A stretch of DNA of 64,000 bases, from contig SHBD01000004.1 of assembly GCA_004212735.1 (NCBI GenBank), forward strand, positions 107,304-171,303, in the 5' to 3' direction. The notes below the pieces were generated by a model. The model did no database searches. It saw nothing but the letters and a program-made list of their open reading frames with translations, and was not told the DNA's origin. The stretch is from SAR116 cluster bacterium (GTDB lineage Bacteria > Pseudomonadota > Alphaproteobacteria > Puniceispirillales > Puniceispirillaceae). The translations under genes were made by a program, and so were the position numbers. How positions within the stretch are numbered: position 1 is the first letter of the stretch; each line of letters starts with the position of its first letter. Positions 21,577 through 30,816 of this stretch are shown one piece after another.

Positions 21577-22423
21577 CTGTGTTGCCCAGCGCCTGCGCCA
21601 ACGCGCCCTCCATCTCACCATGATAGGCATAGGCAACCGGTCCGGTCATGATCACCCGTCCGCCCACGCTGCCATCATCCTGCCAGTCGATTGTGATCAG
21701 GCCACCATCCATCACGATTCTATTTACACGGCCTCCAAGGCCACGTCTGGCAATTGCGACACCCACAGCGCACGCGCCGCTTCCACATGCCAGCGTGATG
21801 CCAGCGCCGCGTTCCCAGACCCGCATTCGGAACAGACCATCCTCCTGCCTATGGACAATCGACAGATTTACACGTTCGGGAAAAAGATCATCATGTTCAA
21901 TCGCGGGTCCAATCTGCTCTAGATCGACTGCATCCACATCATCTACAAAGACAACTGCATGCGGGTTGCCCATGGAATGACAGACTGCCAGTGCCGGCGC
22001 TGCCGCCAATTCAACATTGGATGTGTCCATTTCGCGGGCAAGCGGCACCTCCTGCCAGCCCATCTTGACCGGCCCCATATCGACAGACACCAGACCGTCC
22101 TCATCATACCAGGCCCGCAACATGCCACCATCCGTAGCGATTTGCAGCGTCTCTAATTTACTATCGCGCATAACCATCGCAGCAACACAGCGCGTTCCGT
22201 TTCCACAGGCTTGGGCCTTGCTGCCGTCACTGTTCAGAACTTCCATGAAGAAATCGGCCTCTGCCGCATCGCGCAGGATTAGAATCTGATCACACCCAAT
22301 GCCGTGTCGCCTGTCAGCAATGGCACGCGCGGCAGACGGACCAACGCGCAAATCGGCATTGCTGCGTGCATCAAGGATGACGAAGTCATTTCCAAGCCCG
22401 TGCATTTTCACAAACTGTGTCAT
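21569..22423 (-). CDS. dapF: diaminopimelate epimerase
   Basis: Epimerises LL- to meso-diaminopimelate for lysine and peptidoglycan, 284 residues. It shows FVKMHGLGNDFVILD at the start and two catalytic cysteines in CGNGTRCVA (near residue 75) and LACGSGACAVGVA (near 215). ATG at 22423 gives MTQFVKMHG; two upstream in-frame starts add six non-conserved residues. It leads the dapF-mtaB-ftsY group. Confidence 0.96.
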   Translation of the reverse strand: MTQFVKMHGLGNDFVILDARSNADLRVGPSAARAIADRRHGIGCDQILILRDAAEADFFMEVLNSDGSKAQACGNGTRCVAAMVMRDSKLETLQIATDGGMLRAWYDEDGLVSVDMGPVKMGWQEVPLAREMDTSNVELAAAPALAVCHSMGNPHAVVFVDDVDAVDLEQIGPAIEHDDLFPERVNLSIVHRQEDGLFRMRVWERGAGITLACGSGACAVGVAIARRGLGGRVNRIVMDGGLITIDWQDDGSVGGRVIMTGPVAYAYHGEMEGALAQALGNTDG

Positions 22424-22487
22424 GACGTGCATATACGCCAAATTGCCAAATGTGAAAAGAGTTTAGCCGCTGGCGCGCAGGACGCCC

Positions 22488-23267
22488 CTAAACCTCAACA
22501 ATCATCGGCACATGGTCAGATGGTTTTTCTGCACCGCGATAATCGGTCCTGATATCCACCATCTTTACCGAGGGGGCAAGGTCATGGCTCATCCAGATAT
22601 GATCGAGTCTGCGACCCCTATTGCTTGTCGCCCAATCGCGGGCCCGATAGGACCACCATGAATAGAGCTTCTCATCAGCGCCGAAATGCTCACGAACCAC
22701 ATCAACCCACCCACCGTCACTTATCAGTCTCTTCAGCGCCTCTGTCTCAACCGGGGTGTGACTGACAACTTTCAGCAGTTGCTTGGAGGACCAAACATCC
22801 TCGGCGAGGGGAGCAATGTTCAAATCTCCCACCAGAATAGCGTTCTGCGGCCTTTGATCCGTGAAATGGTGGGTCATTTCAGACAGAAAATCCAACTTGT
22901 GACCGAATTTTGGGTTTTCCTCGCGGTCAGGCACGTCACCACCCGCGGGAACATAGAAATTGTGGATAGATGGGCCATTTTCAATTTGCGCACATATATG
23001 CCGGCAATCGATCTTTTCGGCCCAGTCCTTGTGGTGGATTTGACCAAGGGGAAGGCGGGAGATTATCGCCACACCATTATAGGATTTTTCACCACGAAAG
23101 GCATGGTGGTTCCACCCTGCGTCCGCCAGCGCCGCGCTTGGAAAGAATTTATCTTCTGTTTTCGTTTCCTGAAGACACAGCACATCGATATCCGACTCAT
23201 TCAGGAGTTTTGTCACCAGATCGATGCGCAGGCGGACAGAATTGATGTTCCAGGTTGCTATTCTCAT
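22488..23267 (-). CDS. xthA: exodeoxyribonuclease III
   Basis: AP endonuclease of the ExoIII family, 259 residues, for base-excision repair. It shows MRIATWNINSVRLRI, the metal-binding glutamate in LCLQETKTED, GVAIISRLPL, VGDLNIAP, and the C-terminal RLDHIWMSHDL and SDHVPMIVEV containing the catalytic Asp-His pair. It lies 56 bp downstream of lolA on the same strand. Confidence 0.95.
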   Translation of the reverse strand: MRIATWNINSVRLRIDLVTKLLNESDIDVLCLQETKTEDKFFPSAALADAGWNHHAFRGEKSYNGVAIISRLPLGQIHHKDWAEKIDCRHICAQIENGPSIHNFYVPAGGDVPDREENPKFGHKLDFLSEMTHHFTDQRPQNAILVGDLNIAPLAEDVWSSKQLLKVVSHTPVETEALKRLISDGGWVDVVREHFGADEKLYSWWSYRARDWATSNRGRRLDHIWMSHDLAPSVKMVDIRTDYRGAEKPSDHVPMIVEV

Positions 23268-23323
23268 GTCGGTTCAAATCTCGCTGCGGATGCATCATTG
23301 TACCCGGTTCCGGGGTGGGGCGG

Positions 23324-23932
23324 CTAGCGCTGATAACTGGATGGGGTGAAGAATTTATTCTCATATTTATGACCAAAGCGCATGTTCTGCAGGGTAACGG
23401 TGGTCGTAACATCGGCCGCATCGACGATTGTCCAACGCCGCAGTTCAAACGGTCTCTCAGTAAACTCCAAAGTCAGCACACCTGCTGCCTTGCCAGTTCT
23501 TTTTTCCATGACAATGCTGATGATGCCGTCCCGCAGAAAACTCTTGGTCCTGAATTCCTCCGAGCGCAGCTTGACCTCTTCCTGCAGGATCAGTGAGAGC
23601 GGTGTCTCACTGATGGGATAGCTTGTGAGCGTTCTGTCTTCCGGGCGGTCGACATGCAGCCACACAGGTGTGGTCAGCAGCACCAGAGGCTCATCGAGAT
23701 CATAGATGATTTTCATGCGATGCGGGCGGCGCAGGTGGAGCTCACCCTCAGCCATCGTGCCATCAGACACGATCTGGGTGAAATCGGCTTTCATTGTGGT
23801 GATTTCGGCAAACCAAACTTCAGCCTCATCGACATAATTGATGGCATGTGCGGGCACCGCAATCAGCAGAAACAGCGCCGATAGAACAAACGGTAAACCA
23901 AATCCGGATCTGTGCTTTGGTTTACTCATCAT
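23324..23932 (-). CDS. lolA: outer-membrane lipoprotein carrier protein LolA-like
   Basis: Periplasmic carrier of lipoproteins to the outer membrane, about 202 residues. A signal peptide (LPFVLSALFLLIAVPAHA) precedes the mature protein. The LolA core shows MKADFTQIVSDGTMAEGEL, RPHRMKIIYD, the hydrophobic groove strand PVWLHVDRPEDRTLTSYPI and a late FELRRWTIVDA. The start ATG overlaps the ftsK stop codon (TGATGATG), so the two genes are coupled. The ftsK-lolA-xthA order is common in alphaproteobacteria. Confidence 0.88.
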   Translation of the reverse strand: MMSKPKHRSGFGLPFVLSALFLLIAVPAHAINYVDEAEVWFAEITTMKADFTQIVSDGTMAEGELHLRRPHRMKIIYDLDEPLVLLTTPVWLHVDRPEDRTLTSYPISETPLSLILQEEVKLRSEEFRTKSFLRDGIISIVMEKRTGKAAGVLTLEFTERPFELRRWTIVDAADVTTTVTLQNMRFGHKYENKFFTPSSYQR

Positions 23933-26322
23933 CAAAACCCATCCACACCATCTTCACTCATCAAAACTTCGCGTTTGCCTACATGATTAGCCGCGCTGAT
24001 GATGCCATTGCTTTCCATTTCTTCAATGATTGTCGCCGCTCGATTATAGCCGATTTTCAAATGGCGCTGCACAAAACTGGTTGACGCCTTTTGTTCCCGA
24101 ACAACAAGCTGTACCGCTTGATCATAGAGGCTGTTTCCATTTCCGCCAATACCATCAGCAATCGGATCATCCGCCTGGTCCACCTGTTCATCTGCCACCA
24201 CACGTTCATCATATTCTGGCGTCCCCTGCTGGCGCAAGAAATTGGCCACAGCTTCAACCTCACCATCCTCAACAAAAGGACCATGAACGCGCAGTAGTCG
24301 CCCACCGCCCTCCATGAACAGCATGTCGCCACGCCCGAGAAGCTGCTCGGCGCCCTGTTCCCCGAGAATTGTCCGGCTGTCAATGCGTGAGGTGACCTGA
24401 AAGCTGATCCGGGTTGGAAAATTGGCTTTGATCGTTCCGGTAATCACATCAACTGACGGCCGCTGAGTTGCCATAATCACATGGATGCCGGCAGCCCGCG
24501 CCATTTGCGCAAGGCGCTGCACCGCAGCTTCGATTTCCTTGCCGGCAACAAGCATCAAATCGGCCACCTCATCGATCACCACCACAATGAAGGGCAGCGG
24601 CGCCAGATTTAGCACCTCTTCCTCATGCACAGGCTTTCCTGTCTCTTGATCAAACCCTGTCTGTACGCGCCGCGTCAGAACCTCATTAGCGGCCCGCGCC
24701 TCAGCCAGCCGTTGATTGTAGCCGGTGATATTCCTCACCCCCATCTTCGCCATGTTGCGATACCGGCTTTCCATTTCCCGAACTGCCCATTTCAGCGCCG
24801 TCACCGCTTTGGAAGGGTCGGTAACAACCGGGCTCAACAGATGTGGGATGCCGTCATAGACTGACAGTTCCAACATTTTCGGATCAATCATGATCATTCG
24901 GCAAGTCTCGGGAGTGTGTCTATAAAGCAGCGAAATGATCATCGCATTAATGCCAACCGATTTGCCCGACCCAGTGGTTCCAGCAACAAGCAGATGTGGC
25001 ATCCGTGCCAGATCGACAACCACTGGGGTGCCGGCAATATCTTTGCCAAGCGCCATTGGCAGATCACTCTCATCCTCCCGCCAGATGCTGTGATCAAGAA
25101 TTTCGCGAAGCAGGACTGTTTGCCGGTCCTCGTTCGGCAGTTCGATGCCAATCACATTCTGTCCGGGGACGACCGCCACCCGAACTGAAACAGCACTCAT
25201 CGAGCGCGCGATGTCATCGGCAAGCGCGATAACGCGTTGCGATTTTGTGCCGGGTGCCGGGTTCAGATCATAACGCGTCACGACTGGGCCATAGCGCGAA
25301 TCACCAATGCTTCCATTGACGGAAAAATCAGAGAGTACATTTTCCAAATCAGCTGCACGTGCGGCCAGCTCCTGCTTTGAGGGCCCTGCCGCAGCTTTTC
25401 CCGGGGTCTTCAAAAGACGTTTTGCTGGCAGCTTGAAAGCGGCACCCGACTCAAAATCCAGACTCTCCTGCTTGCTGGCTAGGCGTTTTTGCGGCTTGCC
25501 TGCATCGCTTTCCAGCGGCTTTGCGCCAGCGACAAGAACCGGTTCCTGACGCTGTTTCTTGGAGCTGGCGGTCGCACGTTTGATCTTTGGCTTTTTCGTT
25601 GGTTGCTGGTTGGTTGCCTCACTCGGTCCGGCGGCACGGGGGAGCAACAATGTCACCAGCTTTTTTGTTCCGGCAAAAACCCATCCCACTGGCGCGACAA
25701 CAAGAACAAGCTGGGCGCGCGACAATGCTGCCGACCAGGCCCAGATGATAAGCCCCAGCAGGCCAAACCCGATGCCGATGTAATGGGTTGCTGTAAGCCC
25801 TGCAGCGGGAGGAATTTCTGGAATGAGTGGCGCAACGAAATCAAAGAAAATTTTGCCAAATGCACCTCCGTCATTGGTTTCGCCACCGCCTTCGATCCCG
25901 GCGTCGCCGCCGGCTATGCCAAAGAAGCCGGTGGCAAGAAGTGCCAATGCGATCGGCGCCATAATCAACCGGACACGTTTTTGGCCAATTTTCTGTTTGC
26001 GGATCAGCCTGTAACCCCAACACAATGGAAACAGAGCTATCCCATAGGCGGCATGGCCTAACATTTGTTCCAGAACACTGGCGATGTTGGCGCCAGTGGC
26101 CCCCAGCAAATTGACAGTTTCATTCGTTGACGCAACGCCAAATGACGGATCACCATGGTCGGCCGAAAAAAGTGCAATGAGCAAGCAGGTGCCAATCAGC
26201 ATAAATAAAACGCCGAGCAACTCCATGAACCGCCGGCGCAGAAATTGCGACAGCATTGGCGACAGGATCGGTTTTTTAATTTCAGGATCAACCATACTGC
26301 CGTCAGACCATCTTCCGCTCAT
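23932..26322 (-). CDS. ftsK: DNA translocase FtsK
   Basis: Septal DNA pump for chromosome dimer resolution and terminus segregation, about 796 residues. Four hydrophobic segments occupy the first 190 residues, followed by a short linker. The motor domain has Walker A in VAGTTGSGKSVGINAMI near residue 445, the Walker B-like FIVVVIDEVADLM, and HVIMATQRPSVDVITG. The C-terminal winged-helix gamma domain contains SFVQRHLKIGYNRAATIIEEM. The start could also be at 26325 or 26295 (MVDPEIKK); all overlap or abut the dapC-like gene end. Confidence 0.95.
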   Translation of the reverse strand: MSGRWSDGSMVDPEIKKPILSPMLSQFLRRRFMELLGVLFMLIGTCLLIALFSADHGDPSFGVASTNETVNLLGATGANIASVLEQMLGHAAYGIALFPLCWGYRLIRKQKIGQKRVRLIMAPIALALLATGFFGIAGGDAGIEGGGETNDGGAFGKIFFDFVAPLIPEIPPAAGLTATHYIGIGFGLLGLIIWAWSAALSRAQLVLVVAPVGWVFAGTKKLVTLLLPRAAGPSEATNQQPTKKPKIKRATASSKKQRQEPVLVAGAKPLESDAGKPQKRLASKQESLDFESGAAFKLPAKRLLKTPGKAAAGPSKQELAARAADLENVLSDFSVNGSIGDSRYGPVVTRYDLNPAPGTKSQRVIALADDIARSMSAVSVRVAVVPGQNVIGIELPNEDRQTVLLREILDHSIWREDESDLPMALGKDIAGTPVVVDLARMPHLLVAGTTGSGKSVGINAMIISLLYRHTPETCRMIMIDPKMLELSVYDGIPHLLSPVVTDPSKAVTALKWAVREMESRYRNMAKMGVRNITGYNQRLAEARAANEVLTRRVQTGFDQETGKPVHEEEVLNLAPLPFIVVVIDEVADLMLVAGKEIEAAVQRLAQMARAAGIHVIMATQRPSVDVITGTIKANFPTRISFQVTSRIDSRTILGEQGAEQLLGRGDMLFMEGGGRLLRVHGPFVEDGEVEAVANFLRQQGTPEYDERVVADEQVDQADDPIADGIGGNGNSLYDQAVQLVVREQKASTSFVQRHLKIGYNRAATIIEEMESNGIISAANHVGKREVLMSEDGVDGF

Positions 26323-27511
26323 CATTTTGCCAGAGCCGCGCAACCCGGGACATGGCATCTTCAATTTTTGAGTGATCGTGGACCAGCGCCAACCTGACAA
26401 AGCCAGCAGCCGGGCTGGACCCAGCTCCGGGCGCCCCCATGAACTGGCCGGGCAATGCCCTGACCCCCTGCTCAGCCATCAACTGGCGAACAAAGGCGAC
26501 ATCATCACCAACCTCGAGCCACAGGAAAAACCCACCTGGCGGTGGATCAATACCAAGGTGGCGCTTGGCAATCGCAAAGGACTCATCATAATGTGCGCGG
26601 ATGGCCTCAACATGGCTGTCATCTGCATAAAGATCCGCCGCAACCGCGAGGAGCGGTGTGGGAACGAGCGAGCCCCCGTTTGCGACAATCTTGCCATATT
26701 GGGTTATCACGCTGGCATCACCGATGATAAAACCGGCCCGCAGCCCTGCCGCACTGGACCGTTTTGAAAGCGAGTTCACCACAACCAGATTTCGCAACGG
26801 ATCCTCATCACCCTCGGCAAGACTTGCCGCCGCCTCAAGCATACCGGTCGGCACCCTGTCCGCGCGCCAGATATCTGTATAGCATTCATCCATGATCAGC
26901 AGGAAATCATGCTGCCGCGCCAAGCTCAGGGCGTGACGCAGATAACTCATATCCATCACACTTCCCTGCGGATTTGTCGGACTGCACAGATACATCAATG
27001 TTGTCCGGTCCAGAATGTCAGGCGCTAGTGCCGCAAGGTCGGGAATAAAATCATTGCTCTGATGGCTGTCGATGAATGTAATCTCTGCGCCACTCGCCAG
27101 CGCCCCTGCGCGCCAAGCGTGGTAGAATGGGTTTGTTACAAGCGCTACCGCATTTGGTTTTGTGTTGCGAACCAGACCTCCCAGCAGGGCAAGCGGTTCA
27201 CGTGTTCCAGGTACGGGTAAAATCTGTGTACGCAGTTTGGCAAGGCCTGCTGCGGCAGGCCACCGCCGCCCAATGTAGCCGCAAACAGCATCGGTGAAGG
27301 CCGATGTTCCCGGAACTTTGGGATAGAATTGCCAATCGCGATTGTGGGCGGCAACGCTGTCAGTCAACAGGGACCCGCCCGAAATCTGCGGTTCACCAAT
27401 CGACAGATCAAGCATTTCCATGCCGGTTGGTGCCACGATGTCCTCAAGTGTGGCGTGAAGCTGCAAGAACATGTTGGCGTCAAACATGCGATATTCAGGG
27501 TTAAGTTTCAT
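26303..27511 (-). CDS. dapC: class I/II PLP aminotransferase, probably succinyldiaminopimelate transaminase
   Basis: Fold-type I aminotransferase of 402 residues. It shows LDLSIGEPQ, PGTREPLALL, the NPFYHAW tyrosine region, LCSPTNPQGSVM, MDECYTDIW and the PLP lysine in VVNSLSKRSSAAGLRAGF. The SLSKRS plus GLRAGF pattern and the GEPQ start are those of the DapC-type N-succinyl-L,L-diaminopimelate aminotransferase of alphaproteobacteria. Substrate specificity cannot be proved by eye, and a related aromatic or alanine aminotransferase is the alternative. I take the ATG at 27511 (MKLNPEYRMFD) because the 30 upstream codons are not typical. dapF is nearby, which fits a DAP role. Confidence 0.72.
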   Translation of the reverse strand: MKLNPEYRMFDANMFLQLHATLEDIVAPTGMEMLDLSIGEPQISGGSLLTDSVAAHNRDWQFYPKVPGTSAFTDAVCGYIGRRWPAAAGLAKLRTQILPVPGTREPLALLGGLVRNTKPNAVALVTNPFYHAWRAGALASGAEITFIDSHQSNDFIPDLAALAPDILDRTTLMYLCSPTNPQGSVMDMSYLRHALSLARQHDFLLIMDECYTDIWRADRVPTGMLEAAASLAEGDEDPLRNLVVVNSLSKRSSAAGLRAGFIIGDASVITQYGKIVANGGSLVPTPLLAVAADLYADDSHVEAIRAHYDESFAIAKRHLGIDPPPGGFFLWLEVGDDVAFVRQLMAEQGVRALPGQFMGAPGAGSSPAAGFVRLALVHDHSKIEDAMSRVARLWQNDERKMV

Positions 27512-27731
27512 CGCGTTAAACCCCATGCGTGGCACAGACAGGCAAAGTGTACCATGATGATCGAATAATTTACCATTGCGGCAAGAAAGTGACTGTGACA
27601 AGTGTTACCGCATCTGTAGAATAGGAGCAATGCGGCTAAGACAACGAAACTGAAAATGATACCGTTGATCGGTCATATCGATGACTGGCATTATCATACA
27701 CCCGGTGCACGAGGCTTTACACAAAGACAAG

Positions 27732-28271
27732 ATGAAAAAACAACCAGCGATATTTCTTGATCGGGACGACACATTGAATATCGATGTGAGTTATACGTAT
27801 AAAGTGTCTGATTTTGGCTGGGTGCGGGGGGCACCTGAGGCTCTGAAATTATTTTCTGAGGTTGGGTTGGATGTCTTTATTGTCACCAATCAGGGCGGGA
27901 TTGGACGCGGCCTTTACGCCGAAAGTGACATGCATCGCTTCAATGATCATCTGATCGCCGAAGCGGCAGCGCTGGGAGGTCATATCGAGGATATTGCGTT
28001 CTGCCCGCATCACCCGGAGGCTGTTATCAGCACCCTTCGAACGCCTTGCCTATGCCGTAAACCCGGACACCAGATGATCACCCGTCTGGCAGAGAAATGG
28101 TCAGTTGACCTTGCGACTTCGGTAATGATTGGTGATCGTGACAGTGATGTTGCCGCCGGCAGAGCGGCTGGCTGTCATGCCTATCTTTTCGATGGAACGG
28201 ATCTGCATGAGCTTGCAAAACATGTGATGAACCAGCATTTTTCCAACCTCCATGTCCCAGCTTGCAAATGA
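27732..28271 (+). CDS. gmhB: D-glycero-beta-D-manno-heptose-1,7-bisphosphate 7-phosphatase
   Basis: HAD-superfamily phosphatase of the LPS-heptose pathway, 179 residues. HAD motif I is IFLDRDDTLN at residues 6-15, motif II IVTNQGGIGRGLY, the zinc-binding residues lie in FCPHHPE and CLCRKPG near residue 100-120, and the last motif is MIGDRDSDVAAG. The histidinol-phosphatase branch shares this fold, but its gene context differs. A gmhA homologue is present at 36878. ATG at 27732 is chosen over a longer frame from 27681. Its end may overlap the longest ubiH frame. Confidence 0.86.
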   Translation: MKKQPAIFLDRDDTLNIDVSYTYKVSDFGWVRGAPEALKLFSEVGLDVFIVTNQGGIGRGLYAESDMHRFNDHLIAEAAALGGHIEDIAFCPHHPEAVISTLRTPCLCRKPGHQMITRLAEKWSVDLATSVMIGDRDSDVAAGRAAGCHAYLFDGTDLHELAKHVMNQHFSNLHVPACK

Positions 28272-28281
28272 GGTGTTCCTG

Positions 28282-29523
28282 ATGCCGGATATAGTTGTTG
28301 TTGGCGGAGGTCTAACCGGCCTGATGACAGCCCTGACGCTCTCCCACAGCCCCTATCAGGTGGCGCATATCCAGCGTCACCAGCCCATTGACGGTGGTGA
28401 GACAATCCGCACAACTACGGTCAGCGCCGCTGGCAAGCGTATGCTGGAGACGCTTGGTGTCTGGCAGCGCCTCGCCACGCCGCCAACACCCATCCAGACG
28501 TTGAAGGTTGCCGATGGTGAGGCAACAATTGGCACAAGAGCGCGACGCGGCAAGGCGTTTGGCCTTGAATGGCAAGACCGGGATGAGCCGATGGCTTTTG
28601 TCGTGCCAAATGCCACTCTTCTATCAGCGCTTGAGAGGCAAATTCAAGCGGCGGCTGTCACACCCCTGATCGACAGAACGGTGGCTGATTTCACCATCGC
28701 CAACAACCGGGCAAACCTGTCACTTATCGATGACAAGGGGGGGACCGACGAGGTGACATGTGATCTAGTTGTTGGGTGCGATGGCCGCAACAGCACATTA
28801 CGCAAATCTGCTGGGATCAGACAGCATGCACTACCCCACAAACAAACGGCGGTGGTCGCGCTCATTTCCGCCGAACGCCCTCATCAAAACGCAGCGTTTC
28901 AGCGGTTTCTGGGCTCCGGCCCGATCGCCCTGATGCCGATGGACAACAATTTGATGTCGCTTGTCTGGACCCTGCCAAAACAAGAGGCGTTGCGGTATCA
29001 GGCTTGTGATGTTAATGCATTCGATAAAGCATGTACCAAGGCATTTGGCGACGAGCTCGGATTCCTCACGCTGCAATCAGACCGCCTTGTCTGGCCCCTG
29101 CAACCAACCTTCATTGCCAATCCGACAGCTGATAATCTGATCCTTGCGGGTGACGCAGCGCATGTCATTCATCCACTTGCCGGTCAGGGATATAATCTGG
29201 CGCTTGGTGATGCAGCGGTGTTGCTCGATATTCTTTGCGACACCTTCGCACGGGGTCTGCCAGCAGGTCATCTCTCGGTGCTGACCGATTATCGTCAAAA
29301 ACGGCGACTTGAGGTGGGGGCGATGAGCCTTACTACAACAGGATTAGACGCGCTGTTCAGTAGGATGCCGACCGGCGTTTCCAAGATCGCCGGGCTGGGA
29401 ATGAATCTGCTCAATCGGTCACCAGCCAAATCCGCTTTTTCGACAATTGCAAGCGGCGGCACCCTTGCTCCAGCTAACCTTTTTGCCGGCAGATTGCCAC
29501 AGGGATATAGACACCGAAAATAG
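28282..29523 (+). CDS. UbiH/UbiF/COQ6-family FAD-dependent hydroxylase
   Basis: Flavin monooxygenase of ubiquinone ring hydroxylation, 413 residues. It shows the FAD loop DIVVVGGGLTGLMTALTL at residues 3-20, the DG motif LVVGCDGRNSTLRKSAG near 160, and the GD motif LILAGDAAHVIHPLAGQGYN near 285. The family contains UbiH, UbiF, UbiI and broad-range UbiL/UbiM enzymes, and the ring position cannot be read from sequence. I choose the ATG at 28282 because GAGGTG lies six bases upstream; an ATG at 28252 inside gmhB has no Shine-Dalgarno. Confidence 0.88.
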   Translation: MPDIVVVGGGLTGLMTALTLSHSPYQVAHIQRHQPIDGGETIRTTTVSAAGKRMLETLGVWQRLATPPTPIQTLKVADGEATIGTRARRGKAFGLEWQDRDEPMAFVVPNATLLSALERQIQAAAVTPLIDRTVADFTIANNRANLSLIDDKGGTDEVTCDLVVGCDGRNSTLRKSAGIRQHALPHKQTAVVALISAERPHQNAAFQRFLGSGPIALMPMDNNLMSLVWTLPKQEALRYQACDVNAFDKACTKAFGDELGFLTLQSDRLVWPLQPTFIANPTADNLILAGDAAHVIHPLAGQGYNLALGDAAVLLDILCDTFARGLPAGHLSVLTDYRQKRRLEVGAMSLTTTGLDALFSRMPTGVSKIAGLGMNLLNRSPAKSAFSTIASGGTLAPANLFAGRLPQGYRHRK

Positions 29524-29527
29524 GGTC

Positions 29528-29908
29528 CTATCCGCGGCTCTGGCCCGCATCATTGAGGCGGCTTTCATAATCAGCCATCAAGCTGTCGTGGCGCTGGCCG
29601 TAATGATGCAGAATCTCCCACGTGAACAGGCCAGTGTCATGGCCGTCACTAAAGGCAATGCGGATAGCGTAATTGCCAACCGGATCAATGCGGCTGATCG
29701 TTACATTGCGCTTTCCAGCCGGCGTTGTCTTCTGTCCGGCGCCATGCCCCTGAACCTCCGCCGAGGGTGACTCGACTCGCAAAAGTTCGGCTGTTATCGA
29801 CGATGCCGATCCATCGTCAAAGCTGACATTCAGGCGGCGTTTATCGCTGCTCAGGCGGATTTCGGTTGGCCAGCGCTGGCTGGTGGTCTTCCCAGTCTGA
29901 TCATGCAC
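29528..29908 (-). CDS. DUF971 domain protein (GTG start)
   Basis: Small DUF971 protein of 126 residues. This domain also forms the N-terminal part of gamma-butyrobetaine hydroxylases and occurs beside Fe-S or quality-control genes; its own role is unknown. Visible features are PTEIRLSSDKRRLNVSFDDG near the start, RVESPSAEVQGHG, and VGNYAIRIAFSDGHDTGLFT followed by WEILHHYG, the DUF971 signature. The start is the GTG at 29908, one base after the Trm112-like stop (TAGGGTG) with GAGGGA upstream; a longer frame reads antisense into noncoding-like sequence. Confidence 0.82.
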   Translation of the reverse strand: MHDQTGKTTSQRWPTEIRLSSDKRRLNVSFDDGSASSITAELLRVESPSAEVQGHGAGQKTTPAGKRNVTISRIDPVGNYAIRIAFSDGHDTGLFTWEILHHYGQRHDSLMADYESRLNDAGQSRG

Positions 29909-29909
29909 C

Positions 29910-30149
29910 CTACTGGCTTCCCTCTGTTTCAAGATCCCGCGCTTCATCAACAAGCATAATCGGCACGCCCGCGCGAATGGGAAAAGCCTTGCCAAGCTGG
30001 CGGCTGATCAATTCTTTATTCGGCGCGTCATATTCCAGAGGCCCTTTGGTAACCGGACAAACGAGAACTGCGAGTAAACGACTATCAAGCGGCTGCGCAG
30101 GATCATCCGCGGCATTCCTGGTATCCTTGGCGTCAATGTCTTGCGTCAT
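29910..30149 (-). CDS. Trm112-like family protein
   Basis: Short Trm112/YcaR-family protein of 79 residues. The core is [19 protein letters not shown] followed by [21 protein letters not shown], which is the usual bacterial form. It has only one of the zinc cysteines found in eukaryotic Trm112. The family activates methyltransferases in eukaryotes and archaea, but the bacterial role is not settled. ATG at 30149 overlaps the end of the LON-domain gene by 17 bases, and the next gene starts one base after its stop. Confidence 0.85.
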   Translation of the reverse strand: MTQDIDAKDTRNAADDPAQPLDSRLLAVLVCPVTKGPLEYDAPNKELISRQLGKAFPIRAGVPIMLVDEARDLETEGSQ

Positions 30150-30777
30150 TGCCACTTTCCTCTTCATGCAGTGCCATTTCCATGATCGCAATCAGAAGAT
30201 CGGCTCGTTTGGCCAATCCCTGTGCCTCCAGCAACGCCTGTTTTTCCGCAACGTCAAATGGACAGACAGCAGCCAGCGTATTCATGATCTGCTCATTGCC
30301 AGATTGTTCAATCTGTGTCCAATCTGCCTCAAAACTCATCACACTGAAGTATTTTTTCATTACATCCAGCAGCTTGTCCCGATCGGCAATTCTGTCATCA
30401 GATGATTTCAGATCATCCGCAAAACGGCCCCAGTCAATCGTTGCACGACGATAACCACGATCAGTTAATTGTTCTGCCTGCAGGGTGAACCGGCAGATAC
30501 CTGTCAAGGCAATCATGTACCGCCCGTCCCCGCTTTCCTGAAAATAGCTGATCCGCCCGGCACAGCCGACATCGAACAGTGTGCCATCATCATTGAGAGG
30601 CTGCACCATGCCAATAATCCGCTCAGGCGTCTGCAACGCATCCTCGATCATCGCCAGATACCGTGGCTCAAAAATGTTCAAAGGCAACTGTGATCCCGGC
30701 AACAACAGGGCACTTGGCAGCGGAAACAGCGGCAAGGTTGGCGGTAGGTCGCGAAGATCAAACGTCAGTGGATTCAT
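30133..30777 (-). CDS. LON peptidase substrate-binding domain protein
   Basis: Stand-alone LON N-terminal (LON-SB) domain protein, 214 residues, without ATPase or protease domains. It begins [20 protein letters not shown] with [18 protein letters not shown] and contains [18 protein letters not shown] and LTGICRFTL, all typical. The role is unknown; possibly substrate recognition in protein quality control. ATG at 30777 is preferred to the TTG one codon earlier. It lies between the CnoX-like gene and the Trm112-like gene. Confidence 0.88.
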   Translation of the reverse strand: MNPLTFDLRDLPPTLPLFPLPSALLLPGSQLPLNIFEPRYLAMIEDALQTPERIIGMVQPLNDDGTLFDVGCAGRISYFQESGDGRYMIALTGICRFTLQAEQLTDRGYRRATIDWGRFADDLKSSDDRIADRDKLLDVMKKYFSVMSFEADWTQIEQSGNEQIMNTLAAVCPFDVAEKQALLEAQGLAKRADLLIAIMEMALHEEESGNDARH

Positions 30778-30816
30778 CAAAAAACCTCATTTTAACCAAG
30801 TGACGCGCACAAGACA